Assembly (NCBI GenBank): GCA_003576695.1
Contig: QOZQ01000002.1
Location: forward strand, 310,001-374,000
Source of the DNA: Taklimakanibacter lacteus
Lineage (GTDB): Bacteria; Pseudomonadota; Alphaproteobacteria; Rhizobiales; Aestuariivirgaceae
Direction: 5' to 3'
Length of the DNA stretch: 64,000 nucleotides
The notes beneath the pieces were generated by a model. That model saw only the letters and a program-made list of their open reading frames with translations. It had not been told where the DNA came from and made no database searches. Below are positions 45,266 to 53,620 of this stretch, one piece after another; position 1 is the first letter of the stretch, and the number at the start of each line of letters is the position of its first letter. The position numbers and the translations under genes are program-made.

Positions 45266-45619
45266 TCAGAGAGCCGCTTTCGCCTTTTCGACGAGGGCGG
45301 CAAAAGCCTGAGGCTCGCGCACGGCGAGATCGGCCAGAACCTTGCGGTCGATCTCGATACCGGCCTTGCCGAGCCCGTTGATAAATCGGCCATAGGTGAG
45401 GCCGAGCTCGCGGCTCGCCGCATTGATGCGCTGGATCCACAAAGCGCGGAAATTGCGCTTCTTGGTGCGCCGGTCGCGATACTGGTATTGCTGCGCCTTC
45501 TCCACCGCCTGCACGGCGACGCGGAAGATGTTCTTGCGGCGGTTGAAATAACCGGCAGCGCTCTTGATGACTTTCTTGTGGGCGGCTCTGGCCGTCACAC
45601 CACGCTTGACGCGGGACAT
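45266..45619 (-). CDS. rplT: 50S ribosomal protein L20
   Basis: 117 residues, typical length. The basic N-terminus [18 protein letters not shown] and the central [19 protein letters not shown] are hallmarks of L20, which binds 23S rRNA early in assembly. It lies 22 nt after rpmI on the same strand. In many bacteria L20 also represses its own operon by binding the leader; here a terminator-like hairpin is in the rpmI leader. Confidence 0.98.
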   Translation of the reverse strand: MSRVKRGVTARAAHKKVIKSAAGYFNRRKNIFRVAVQAVEKAQQYQYRDRRTKKRNFRALWIQRINAASRELGLTYGRFINGLGKAGIEIDRKVLADLAVREPQAFAALVEKAKAAL

Positions 45620-45641
45620 GTTCTAAACTCCTTGCGGCGGC

Positions 45642-45842
45642 TTAGCGGGCATAAGGCATATGGATCTTGACCAGGCGCTCGTCGCCCTCGGCCAGGATCA
45701 TGGTGCCCCGCTGGTTGCGGATCTGCTTGTTGCTGCGCTTGATCATGCCGTGGCGCTTGCCGGCCTGGCCGGACTTGATCCGGCCGGACGCCGTGACCTT
45801 GAATCGCTTCTTGGCCGACGACTTCGTCTTCATCTTGGGCAT
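45642..45842 (-). CDS. rpmI: 50S ribosomal protein L35
   Basis: 66 residues: [20 protein letters not shown] and [12 protein letters not shown] are diagnostic of L35. The ATG at 45842 follows GAAAGGATAGC; a longer frame upstream runs through the leader hairpin and is rejected. First gene of rpmI-rplT-pheST. A promoter and a hairpin with a T-run lie just upstream. Confidence 0.98.
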   Translation of the reverse strand: MPKMKTKSSAKKRFKVTASGRIKSGQAGKRHGMIKRSNKQIRNQRGTMILAEGDERLVKIHMPYAR

Positions 45843-45862
45843 TTCGCTATCCTTTCGGTGCA

Positions 45863-45904
45863 CAATAAAAGACCGCCCTGGCATGCCCTTTACAGGCCAG
45901 GCGG
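45863..45904 (-). terminator. Terminator-like hairpin in the rpmI leader (possible attenuator)
   Basis: On the minus strand, CCGCCTGGC and GCCAGGGCGG pair around a 13-nt loop (one bulge) and are followed at once by TCTTTTATT. It lies about 15 nt before the rpmI ribosome site, downstream of a likely promoter. No other minus-strand gene is near, so the structure belongs to the rpmI leader. Confidence 0.65.
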
Positions 45905-45918
45905 CTTGAACGGGCCGG

Positions 45919-45947
45919 GTTATGGCGGAAACCTTGCGAAAATGCAA
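45919..45947 (-). promoter_or_regulatory. Likely promoter of rpmI-rplT-pheST
   Basis: Read on the minus strand, TTGCAT (45947-45942) and CATAAC (45924-45919) are spaced by 17 nt, a good fit to housekeeping -35 and -10 boxes. Transcription would start just before the leader hairpin, giving a leader of about 70 nt. Confidence 0.55.
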
Positions 45948-46038
45948 GCGGGACGCTCAGCCTCGGCCTCCGGTAGGACTTAATCCCTCTTAACAAAGCG
46001 CCATGCGTGTTTTAAGAGCCTGCGGGCAGGGGGGCAAA

Positions 46039-48042
46039 ATGACCATCGGATACAGGCCGGAGATCGACGGGCTGAGAGCTGTGGCCGTGTCGTCGGTCAT
46101 CCTATTTCATGCCGGCATGCCCCGCGTCACCGGCGGCTTTGTCGGCGTCGATGTCTTTTTCGTCATCAGCGGCTATCTCATCACTTCCCTGATCCTGGCG
46201 GAGCTCGGGGGTGGGCGCTTTTCGCTCCTCGCCTTCTATGAGCGCCGCGCCCGGCGCATCCTGCCGGCGCTTTTCTGTGTCGTTCTCGTCTCAACTCTCC
46301 TAGCCTGCCTGTGGCTGACGCCGTCGGACCTGGTCAGTTTCTCCAAGAGCGTCGTCGCCGTTTCGGGCTTCGTCTCGAATCTGTATTTCCTCGAGGAGAG
46401 AGGATATTTCGACCCTGTCGCGGAATTGAAACCGTTGCTCCACACATGGAGCCTCGCGGTGGAGGAGCAGTTCTATCTGCTTTTCCCGCCGCTGGTGACG
46501 GTTCTTTGGCGCTTCGCGCGGCATCGGCTGGTCTGGATATTCTCGGCTTTGGCGCTGGCGAGCCTCGGCTTCGCGCAATGGGCCGCGGCCAGCGAGCCGA
46601 ACCTCGCCTTCTTCATCCTGCCGACAAGGGCCTGGGAGCTTTTGATCGGCGCGATCCTGGCCGCCCATCTCGCCGGCCGCGAGATGTCGCCGGCCACGAC
46701 GCGGCTCGATCAGGCGCTGAGCGGCCTTGGTCTCGTCCTCATCGTCTATGCGGTGCTCGCCCTCGACAGCGATACGCCGGTGCCCGGTGTCCAGTTTCTC
46801 GTGCCGACACTGGGAACCGCGCTCGTCATCGCCTTTGCACGGCCGGGCACGGTCGCCGGCGCCATCCTGGGCAGCAGGCCCTTCGTGGGCATCGGCCTCA
46901 TCAGCTACAGCGCCTATTTGTGGCACTGGCCGCTATTCACCTTTGCCCGCTATCTCAGCCCGACCGAGCCGACGACCGCCCTTTTCATCCTTCTCATTGC
47001 GGCGACCTTCCTCCTGGCTTATGTGAGCTGGCGCTTCGTCGAGCAGCCCTTCCGGAACCGGACCCGCTTCAGCCGCCTCCAGATATTCAAGCTTGCCGGC
47101 GCCGGCACAGCGGTCACGCTGGCGATGGGACTGGTGGGCAACCTCTCTGACGGGCTTCCCGAGCGCTTCCCGTCCAGCATCGTCGCCAACAAGCACTATT
47201 CGATCTGTCGGGTCAGCAAGCACTTGCCTGAAAATCCCGAAATCAAATATTGCGAGTTCGGCGATGTGAATGCCACCCGCACGCTGGCTCTTTATGGCGA
47301 CTCCCACGCCCGCGCTCTCAGCCGGGAGATCGACAGGCACCTCAAGGCACAGAAGATTCGCGGCATGCTGTTCGATCTCGACGATGATTGCCAGATCATT
47401 CCGCAATTCTATCTCAAGGACAGTCTGGGGGAGCAGGCCAAGTGCCGCAAGGTGTTCCAGGACCTGCTGGGCTATATGAAGGAGAAATCCTTCGGCATCA
47501 TCGTCGCCATGCGCTGGACCATGCGTCTCTATCCGACCCAGGGCGAAATCGATGACCTGGCCTTCACCGCCGACGACGGTGCGGTGGGCCGGCTGCCTTA
47601 TCGGAAATATCTTGCGCTGACGCCGGATGGCAAGGAGAGCATCGCAGCCAGCGACAAACGCGCAGGGTTACGGCAATTCGTCGACGGGTTCCTGTCAACT
47701 GGCGACAAGGTCTATATGGTCTATCCGATCCCTGAAATAGGCCGGGACCTGGAGCGGGTTAATCTGTGGCACTATGTGAGCACGGGTGAGATCCTCGATC
47801 AGCTGTCGATCGACACGAGCGACTATGACAGGCGGAACAAGTTCGTCATCTCGGTCCTGTCGGAATTCGAGCAGCGTCCGAATTTTGTCGCCGTCAAGCC
47901 GCGGTCCACCTTCTGCGACACCTTCATCAAGGGCCGCTGCGCCGCGCAATTTGCCGGTGTGCCTTACTATACCGATGACAATCATTTGTCGGACGCGGGC
48001 TCGCGATATCTGGTAGATAGTATTTTCTCCAACCTGCAATAG
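46039..48042 (+). CDS. Acyltransferase-3/SGNH membrane protein (OafA-like)
   Basis: 667 residues. Acyltransferase family 3 membrane domain with about ten hydrophobic segments, starting YRPEIDGLRAVAVSSVI and with catalytic-type His in FHAG. The C-terminal half (from about residue 385) is an SGNH hydrolase-like domain with LYGDSHAR (block I) and DDNHLSDAG (Asp-x-x-His). Such proteins O-acetylate surface polysaccharides or peptidoglycan. The ATG at 46039 follows CAGGGGGGC; a start at 46003 would add 12 residues. Divergent from rpmI. Confidence 0.88.
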   Translation: MTIGYRPEIDGLRAVAVSSVILFHAGMPRVTGGFVGVDVFFVISGYLITSLILAELGGGRFSLLAFYERRARRILPALFCVVLVSTLLACLWLTPSDLVSFSKSVVAVSGFVSNLYFLEERGYFDPVAELKPLLHTWSLAVEEQFYLLFPPLVTVLWRFARHRLVWIFSALALASLGFAQWAAASEPNLAFFILPTRAWELLIGAILAAHLAGREMSPATTRLDQALSGLGLVLIVYAVLALDSDTPVPGVQFLVPTLGTALVIAFARPGTVAGAILGSRPFVGIGLISYSAYLWHWPLFTFARYLSPTEPTTALFILLIAATFLLAYVSWRFVEQPFRNRTRFSRLQIFKLAGAGTAVTLAMGLVGNLSDGLPERFPSSIVANKHYSICRVSKHLPENPEIKYCEFGDVNATRTLALYGDSHARALSREIDRHLKAQKIRGMLFDLDDDCQIIPQFYLKDSLGEQAKCRKVFQDLLGYMKEKSFGIIVAMRWTMRLYPTQGEIDDLAFTADDGAVGRLPYRKYLALTPDGKESIAASDKRAGLRQFVDGFLSTGDKVYMVYPIPEIGRDLERVNLWHYVSTGEILDQLSIDTSDYDRRNKFVISVLSEFEQRPNFVAVKPRSTFCDTFIKGRCAAQFAGVPYYTDDNHLSDAGSRYLVDSIFSNLQ

Positions 48043-48059
48043 CGGCGGTGAGACTGTCG

Positions 48060-48761
48060 ATGACCAAACCCCGTTTCGCCTCGGCCCTCATCATTGGCGC
48101 CGGTTCCGGCCTCAGCGCCTCGCTCGCCCGGCGCTTCGCCGATCAAGGCCTAAAGATCGGCCTTGCCGCCCGCAATCCGCAGAAGCTGGCGAGCCTGGCC
48201 GCCGAGACGAGGGCCCGGACTTTCGCCTGCGACGCTTCCTATCCGGACCAGGTCGAAGCTTTGTTCGCCGAGGCCGACCGGGCGATCGGTGAGCCCGATG
48301 TCGTCATCTACAACGCTTCTGGCCGCCTCCGCGGCGCGATCACCGATCTCGATCCCGTAGCCGTCGCCCAGGCCATCGGGGTCTCGGCCTTTGGCGGCTT
48401 CCTGGTCGCGCAACAGGCGGCGCGGCGCATGCTGAAGCGCCGTCATGGTGCCATCCTGTTCACCGGCGCCACCGCCAGCGTGAAGGGCTATGCGCTCTCC
48501 TCGCCCTTCGCGATGGGCAAGTTCGCTCTGCGCGGCCTCGCCCAGAGCCTGGCGCGCGAGCTTGGCCCGCAAGGCATCCATGTCGCCCATTTCGTCATCG
48601 ATGGCGGCATCCGCAATCCCGGCCGCGACGAGCCGCCGGACCGTCCCGACAGCATGCTCGACCCCGATGCGATCGCCCAGACCTATCTCGACATATTGAT
48701 GCAGGAGCGTAGCGCCTGGACGTGGGAAGTCGAGCTCCGTCCCTGGGTGGAGAAGTTCTGA
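48060..48761 (+). CDS. SDR-fold protein with Phe in place of catalytic Tyr
   Basis: 233 residues. The Rossmann motif GAGSGLS replaces TGxxxGIG, and NASG replaces NNAG. The YxxxK catalytic motif reads Phe150-Ala-Met-Gly-Lys154 (SSPFAMGKFALRG), so the Tyr is lost and the Lys kept. The sequence otherwise fits an SDR subfamily annotated as oxidoreductases. It may be a non-standard enzyme or a binding protein. The ATG at 48060 is used; a GTG at 48048 is possible. It follows the acyltransferase by 17 nt. Confidence 0.82.
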   Translation: MTKPRFASALIIGAGSGLSASLARRFADQGLKIGLAARNPQKLASLAAETRARTFACDASYPDQVEALFAEADRAIGEPDVVIYNASGRLRGAITDLDPVAVAQAIGVSAFGGFLVAQQAARRMLKRRHGAILFTGATASVKGYALSSPFAMGKFALRGLAQSLARELGPQGIHVAHFVIDGGIRNPGRDEPPDRPDSMLDPDAIAQTYLDILMQERSAWTWEVELRPWVEKF

Positions 48762-48794
48762 GTTGATCCCCTCTCCCCCGATGGAGCGAGGGTA

Positions 48795-49487
48795 TTACGC
48801 CGCGGGCCGCGTCTTCCAGCCCGAGATCCACAATTCCCGGAGCGCGTCGCCTTCATTGCGGAAATAGAGGCCCGTCGGCGCGCAGCTCTGCGTGCGGTCG
48901 GCGCGGAAATTGCGGATCGCCTGGCGCAATTCGCACCAGGCGACGATGACGGCCGCATCGAGATAATAGATCAGCGCCAGTGGTCTGATGATGCGCTCGG
49001 TGATGCGCCCCTCTTCGTCGCAATAGGCGATGGCGAGCTTCTCCTCATCGCGGATGGCGCGGCGGATCAGGGTGAAATCGGCGTTGCGGGGCTCGGGCGC
49101 GATTGGACCCCAGGCATGGAGCGAGCGCGCCGAGACGAGCTGACGCAACGGTTCAGGCACGGCGGCGGCGATCTTCTGCGCCACCTTCTTGGCGGCTTGC
49201 GTCAGCTCCTTGTCGCCGGTGCGCTCGATCAGCGCCAACCCCAGGACGACGGCTTCGGTCTCCTCGATCGAGAACATCAAGGGCGGCAGGTCGAAGCCGG
49301 GCCGCAATATATAGCCGATGCCGCGCTCGCCATCGATCGGCACGCGCATCGCCTGCAACGCCGCGATATCGCGATAGACCGAGCGCACGGCGACTTCCAG
49401 GCGCTCGGCGATCACCGCCGCGGTCACCGGCCGGCGCGCGCCCCGCAATATCTGGATGATCTCGAAGAGCCGCGATGCCTTGCGCAT
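48795..49487 (-). CDS. WYL-domain transcriptional regulator (YafY-like)
   Basis: 230 residues. N-terminal HTH (ITAAVIAERLEVAVRSVYRDIAALQ-like, with RLFEIIQILRGARRPVTAA) and a WYL-type C-domain (EKLAIAYCDEEGRITERIIRPLALIYYLDAAVIVAWCELRQ in parts). These proteins sense ligands and often regulate neighbouring genes. It is divergent from the LysE-type exporter, and a CAACTG/CAGTTG dyad lies in the gap, so it probably controls that exporter. Confidence 0.88.
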   Translation of the reverse strand: MRKASRLFEIIQILRGARRPVTAAVIAERLEVAVRSVYRDIAALQAMRVPIDGERGIGYILRPGFDLPPLMFSIEETEAVVLGLALIERTGDKELTQAAKKVAQKIAAAVPEPLRQLVSARSLHAWGPIAPEPRNADFTLIRRAIRDEEKLAIAYCDEEGRITERIIRPLALIYYLDAAVIVAWCELRQAIRNFRADRTQSCAPTGLYFRNEGDALRELWISGWKTRPAA

Positions 49488-49500
49488 GATTCAACCGTCA

Positions 49501-49524
49501 CAACTGACACAGCCTTGGCAGTTG
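49501..49524. promoter_or_regulatory. Candidate operator between WYL regulator and LysE exporter
   Basis: CAACTG (49501-49506) and CAGTTG (49519-49524) form an inverted repeat with a 12-nt spacer, 14 nt upstream of the WYL start codon. Arm length is short, so this is only a candidate. Confidence 0.45.
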
Positions 49525-49594
49525 GCACGCACTATAGCCCGACAAAGTCACATTTAAAAAGCGGCGGCAGCGGTCCGCCGGCGAGGATGCTGAC

Positions 49595-50230
49595 ATGACT
49601 TACCCTGAGGCGCTGTGGATATTCTTCGTTCTGCTGGCCGGCATCATCATCGTGCCCGGCATGGACATGATCTTCGTCATCGCCAATGCGCTTGCCGGCG
49701 GAAGGCGCGCCGGAATGACCGCGACCTTCGGCATCGTGACCGGAGGTGCCTGCCACACCGCCTTCGGCGCCTTCGCGGTCGTCGGCGCGAGCCGCCTGGT
49801 GCCGCAGCTCTATGCGCCGATGCTGCTGGCGGGAGCTGCCTATATGATCTGGATCGGCGTCACGCTCATCAGGAGCTCGATCACGGTAGCCCCGATCGAA
49901 GCCGGGAAGCTGCGATCACTGGCGGCGATCTTCGCCCAGGCGATCGTCACCTGCATCCTCAATCCCAAGGCATGGCTGTTCGTGCTCGCCGTCTATCCGC
50001 AATTCATCAAGCCGGCTTTCGGGCCTCTATGGGCTCAGGCCCTGGTGATCGGCATCATGGTGGCGGCCATGCAGTTCGCCGTCTATGGCGGTCTGGGCCT
50101 GCTCGCGGCACGAGGGCGCGATGCGATGGTGGGCAATCCGGCCTTCACCATCTGGAGCGGGCGCATCGCCGGTCTTTTGCTGCTATTGGCTGCCGCCTTC
50201 ACTCTATGGCGAGGCTGGCAGGGAGTTTAG
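49595..50230 (+). CDS. LysE/RhtB-family exporter
   Basis: 211 residues with five to six hydrophobic segments. The family motif near the start, IIVPGMDMIFVIANALAGGRRAG, corresponds to the PGP/PGM-type signature of LysE/RhtB carriers that export amino acids. GAGGATGC stands before the ATG at 49595. Divergent from the WYL regulator. A family B repeat follows the stop. Substrate not predictable. Confidence 0.88.
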   Translation: MTYPEALWIFFVLLAGIIIVPGMDMIFVIANALAGGRRAGMTATFGIVTGGACHTAFGAFAVVGASRLVPQLYAPMLLAGAAYMIWIGVTLIRSSITVAPIEAGKLRSLAAIFAQAIVTCILNPKAWLFVLAVYPQFIKPAFGPLWAQALVIGIMVAAMQFAVYGGLGLLAARGRDAMVGNPAFTIWSGRIAGLLLLLAAAFTLWRGWQGV

Positions 50231-50236
50231 CCTAGT

Positions 50237-50280
50237 GCATCGGCCCGAAAACTGTTCGCGGTTTTCGGATAAGCCGATGC
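50237..50280. repeat. Palindromic repeat family B copy
   Basis: GCATCGGC/GCCGATGC outer arms and CCGAAAA/TTTTCGG inner arms, between the convergent LysE-type and EamA genes. It begins 6 nt after the LysE gene stop. Confidence 0.88.
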
Positions 50281-50289
50281 GCAAACAAG

Positions 50290-51246
50290 TCATGTCTCGT
50301 TCCCGCGCAAGGGCGTCCGCCTCGGCCGCTGGCGCACGGCGATCACGACGCCTGCGGCGACCACGAGCGCCACGCCGGCAAGTGTCGAGAAGCCCGGCAA
50401 CTGGCTGAAGAACAGGAACCCCCACAGGATCGCCCAGGGCAGTGCGGTATATTCGAAGATGGCGGCGAGATTGGCTTCCGCGAGCCGATAGCCCTGGCCC
50501 AGGCAATAGATGCCGATGGTGGCCGCCACCCCGCAGCCCAGCATGAGGAGAAGGTCGTGGCCGGAAGGCCAGCTCCATGCTCGCAGCAGGAAGGCGAGGC
50601 TCGGATGGCTCCATTCCGCGAAAGCGCCGCTGCCGATGACGAGCCCCGCGAGCGCCGACAGGGCGAAGAACATGACATTCACATAGACGGACATCACCGA
50701 GGCTGATTCGGTTGCCCCGATATGCCGTCCGTGCAATTGCCCCAACGCGTAGAAGAGTGCGGATGCCGCGGGCAGCAGCACCGCCCATTCGAGCATGCCG
50801 AGGCCATCCTTCATCACGATGACGACGCCGAGGAAGCCGAGCAGCACCGCGAGCCAGCGGATGCGGCCGACTTTCTCACCGAGCAGGGGGCCCGCGAGGG
50901 CAGTGATGAAGAGGGGGGCTGCGAAGGAGATGGCGACCGCCATGGCGAGCGGCAGCGCCGCAATGCCGAGATAGTAGCTCGTGTAAGCGAGGAAGAAGAC
51001 CGTGCCGCGCAGCAGATGGGCGCCGATACGCGGCGTCCTGAGCCGCGCGAGACCATTTTCGAAGTGAGCGATCAGCAAGGTGAAAGGCAGAGCGAGGAAG
51101 CTGCGGATGAAGACGATCTCATGCGCCGGATAGGTCCCGGAAATGCCCTTGATGATCAGATCCTGGAAGGTGAAGGCGAACACCCCGAAGCACATAAAGG
51201 CAACGCCCCACAGCTGGCGGCGGCGCGCGTCCAGTGCATCGAACAT
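50290..51246 (-). CDS. EamA-family (DMT) transporter
   Basis: 318 residues, ten hydrophobic segments in two EamA repeats. The first begins QLWGVAFMCFGVFAFTFQDL, and the middle motif is GPLLGEKVGRIRW. It is annotated as a drug/metabolite exporter. The ATG at 51246 is chosen; a longer frame runs back into the infC area and is rejected. It lies 80 nt downstream of infC on the same strand, so it could be co-transcribed. Confidence 0.86.
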   Translation of the reverse strand: MFDALDARRRQLWGVAFMCFGVFAFTFQDLIIKGISGTYPAHEIVFIRSFLALPFTLLIAHFENGLARLRTPRIGAHLLRGTVFFLAYTSYYLGIAALPLAMAVAISFAAPLFITALAGPLLGEKVGRIRWLAVLLGFLGVVIVMKDGLGMLEWAVLLPAASALFYALGQLHGRHIGATESASVMSVYVNVMFFALSALAGLVIGSGAFAEWSHPSLAFLLRAWSWPSGHDLLLMLGCGVAATIGIYCLGQGYRLAEANLAAIFEYTALPWAILWGFLFFSQLPGFSTLAGVALVVAAGVVIAVRQRPRRTPLRGNET

Positions 51247-51325
51247 CGGAAGGGTGCTCCAAAATGAAGACCGCCCCATCGTGACGATGGAGCGGTCCAC
51301 GTCTCCCCTTGCAATAACAGACGGG

Positions 51326-51889
51326 CTATTTCGGCGCCAGCACCATGACGATCTGGCGGCCTTCGAAGCGCGGCTCCGATTCGACCTTGGCGATTTCCGT
51401 GGTGTCGCCCTTGACCCGGTCGAGCAGCTGCCGGCCGAGTTCCTGATGCGCCATTTCACGGCCGCGGAACCGCAACGTGACCTTGACCTTGTCGCCTTCC
51501 TCGAAGAAGCGCTTCACCGCTTTCATCTTCACGTCATAGTCATGGTCGTCGATCATCGGGCGCATCTTGATCTCCTTGATCTCGATGACCTTCTGCTTCT
51601 TGCGGGCCTCGTTGGCCTTTTTCTGTTCCTGGTATTTGAACTTGCCGTAATCGAGGATCTTGGCGACCGGCGGCTTCGCATCGGGCGACACTTCGACCAG
51701 ATCGAGACCGGCTTCTTCGGCCATCATGATCGCCTGGCGGGTGGGGACGACGCCGCGATTCTCGCCCTGGGCGTCGATGAGGCGGACTTCGCGCGCCTCG
51801 ATGCGGTTGTTGATCTTGTGACCCTCTTCTTTGTTCGGCTGGGGCTGAGCCGAGCGGCTAGTGGCTGGCCGGCGGGGTGGTATGCTCAA
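51326..51889 (-). CDS. infC: Translation initiation factor IF-3
   Basis: 187 residues. The IF3 N-domain begins [21 protein letters not shown], then a Lys-rich linker ([11 protein letters not shown]), then the C-domain with [17 protein letters not shown] and [13 protein letters not shown]. It prevents premature subunit joining and checks start codons. The best start is a TTG at 51889 after AAAGGAG with a long 11-nt spacer; the IF3 non-AUG start is well known in E. coli (AUU) and supports autoregulation. rpmI-rplT lie 5.5 kb away rather than adjacent. Confidence 0.92.
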   Translation of the reverse strand: MSIPPRRPATSRSAQPQPNKEEGHKINNRIEAREVRLIDAQGENRGVVPTRQAIMMAEEAGLDLVEVSPDAKPPVAKILDYGKFKYQEQKKANEARKKQKVIEIKEIKMRPMIDDHDYDVKMKAVKRFFEEGDKVKVTLRFRGREMAHQELGRQLLDRVKGDTTEIAKVESEPRFEGRQIVMVLAPK

Positions 51890-52004
51890 GTGGTCGCGAT
51901 CTCCTTTTAATGGCGCCGGGTTATCCCAAATTGTCCCCCGCGCGCCGTTGCGAACCCCGTATAGACCGTGAAGATGGCCTCCAAGTCAAGGCATAGGGAA
52001 AAGA

Positions 52005-52769
52005 ATGCCACAATTCGAAATGGTGGAAGCCCGTCCGGGTGTGCGCATCGCGCTCGACATCCGCCGGCCGCGCAATATGAAGTTCCCGCATCCGGGATTC
52101 CTGTGGCTTGGCGGCTTCAAATCCGAGATGAGCGGGGCCAAGGCGTCCTATCTCGCGGATAGGGCAGGATGGGGCGGGCGGCCCTTCATCCGCTTCGACT
52201 ATTCGGGGCATGGCGTTTCCGAGGGCCGGTTCGAGGACGGGACGATCTCGCTCTGGCTCGAAGAGGCTCACCTCGCGCTCGCTTTCGCGCAAGACTGGCC
52301 GATGATCGTCATCGGCTCCAGCATGGGTGCCAATCTGGCGCTGCTGCTGGCGAAGCGACGGATCGGCTCCATCAAGGGCCTGGTTCTGGTGGCGCCGGCC
52401 GTCGACATGACCGAGGCCTTGATGGCGCCGCAGATCGCCGCCGATGAGGAAGCGCGCCGCGCCATCGCGCGCGATGGCGTATGGATGCGGCCAAGCCGCT
52501 ATGGCGATCCCTATCCGATCACAGCGAAGTTGATCGAGGACGGACGCAAGCATCTCATCCTGCCCCAGGGCCTCGATGTCGATTGTCCCGTGCGCATCCT
52601 GCATGGCGATGAAGACCGGGATGTCCCCTGGGAGCATGGTCTCGCTGCCTATCGCGCCATCCGCTCAGCCGATATCCAGTTCACGCTGATCAAAGGCGCG
52701 GATCATCGCCTGTCCCGGGACAGCGACATGCTGGCGATCTACAATGCGGCAGAGCGCCTGGCCCTGTAG
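52005..52769 (+). CDS. Alpha/beta hydrolase
   Basis: 254 residues. The nucleophile elbow GSSMGA (Ser106) is preceded by GWGGRPFIRFDYSGHG and followed by the acid in HGDEDRDVPW and the His in KGADHRLS: a full catalytic triad. It resembles the serine hydrolase/ABHD10-like thioesterase group. The ATG at 52005 is 116 nt from the divergent infC start. Substrate unknown; an esterase or acyl-protein thioesterase is plausible. Confidence 0.85.
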   Translation: MPQFEMVEARPGVRIALDIRRPRNMKFPHPGFLWLGGFKSEMSGAKASYLADRAGWGGRPFIRFDYSGHGVSEGRFEDGTISLWLEEAHLALAFAQDWPMIVIGSSMGANLALLLAKRRIGSIKGLVLVAPAVDMTEALMAPQIAADEEARRAIARDGVWMRPSRYGDPYPITAKLIEDGRKHLILPQGLDVDCPVRILHGDEDRDVPWEHGLAAYRAIRSADIQFTLIKGADHRLSRDSDMLAIYNAAERLAL

Positions 52770-52776
52770 GCGGCCA

Positions 52777-53619
52777 TCAATGACGAGCCTCCGGAATTTG
52801 CAGCTGATCAGCCAGAGCCGTGAGCCCCTCGCGGTAAGTGGGATAGATCAAACGGTACCCCAGTTCGTCCTTGATGCGCTTGTTGGCGACCCGCTTCGAT
52901 TCGGCATAGAAGCTTCGCGCCATGGGCGAAAGCTCGGCATCGTCGAATGCGATCTCGGGCGGCGCTGGGCGCTTGAGCAGGTCCGCGGCAAAGGCGACGA
53001 CATCTTGCGGCGGACAGGGCTCGTCATCGCAGACATTATAGGCGCGCCCCGGATCGGGCCTGGTGATCGAGGCTTCGAGCACACCGGCAATGTCGGCGAC
53101 ATGGATGCGGCTGAAGATCTGCCCCGGCTTCACGATGCGCTTCGCCGTGCCGTCGAGAATCGAAACGAGCTGGTTGCGGCCCGGGCCGTAGATGCCGGCG
53201 AGCCGGAAGATGTGCAGCGGCAGGCCGAGCCGGCCCCAGGCCGTTTCGGCATCGAGACGGCGTTCGCCGCGCACCGTCGTGGGCGCAAGCGGCGAGGTCT
53301 CATCCACCCAATCGCCATGACGGTCGCCATAGACGCCGGTGGTCGACAGATAGCCGGCCCAGCGCAACTGCGGGGCGATCCGCCGCAGGTCGTCGGCATG
53401 GCATTTGAGCGCCGAATCGCCGGTCTCGCCGGGCGGTATCGAGATCAGGAGATGGGTCACGCCGTCGAAAGTGCCGTGTGGAAGGGGCGTGCTGCCGTCG
53501 AAGGCGATCGTGCCGTCGCCGCCCGCGCGGCTGGTGCCGGAGATGGTCCAGCCTTGCGGCATGAGGCGCCGGACCAATGTTCTGGCCGAGAATCCGAGAC
53601 CGAAGCAGAAGAGATGCAT
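52777..53619 (-). CDS. Atypical SDR/NAD-dependent epimerase-like protein
   Basis: 280 residues. N-terminal FCFGLGFSARTLVRRL has a Gly-rich Rossmann loop, and YLSTTGVYGDRHGDWVDE carries the Thr/Tyr typical of extended SDRs. FRLAGIYGPGR follows as in nucleotide-sugar epimerases. The start codon is 1 nt after the queG stop, so the two are co-transcribed. Actual substrate unclear; the gene is widespread beside queG in alphaproteobacteria (recalled, not tested). Confidence 0.8.
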   Translation of the reverse strand: MHLFCFGLGFSARTLVRRLMPQGWTISGTSRAGGDGTIAFDGSTPLPHGTFDGVTHLLISIPPGETGDSALKCHADDLRRIAPQLRWAGYLSTTGVYGDRHGDWVDETSPLAPTTVRGERRLDAETAWGRLGLPLHIFRLAGIYGPGRNQLVSILDGTAKRIVKPGQIFSRIHVADIAGVLEASITRPDPGRAYNVCDDEPCPPQDVVAFAADLLKRPAPPEIAFDDAELSPMARSFYAESKRVANKRIKDELGYRLIYPTYREGLTALADQLQIPEARH

Positions 53620-53620
53620 G

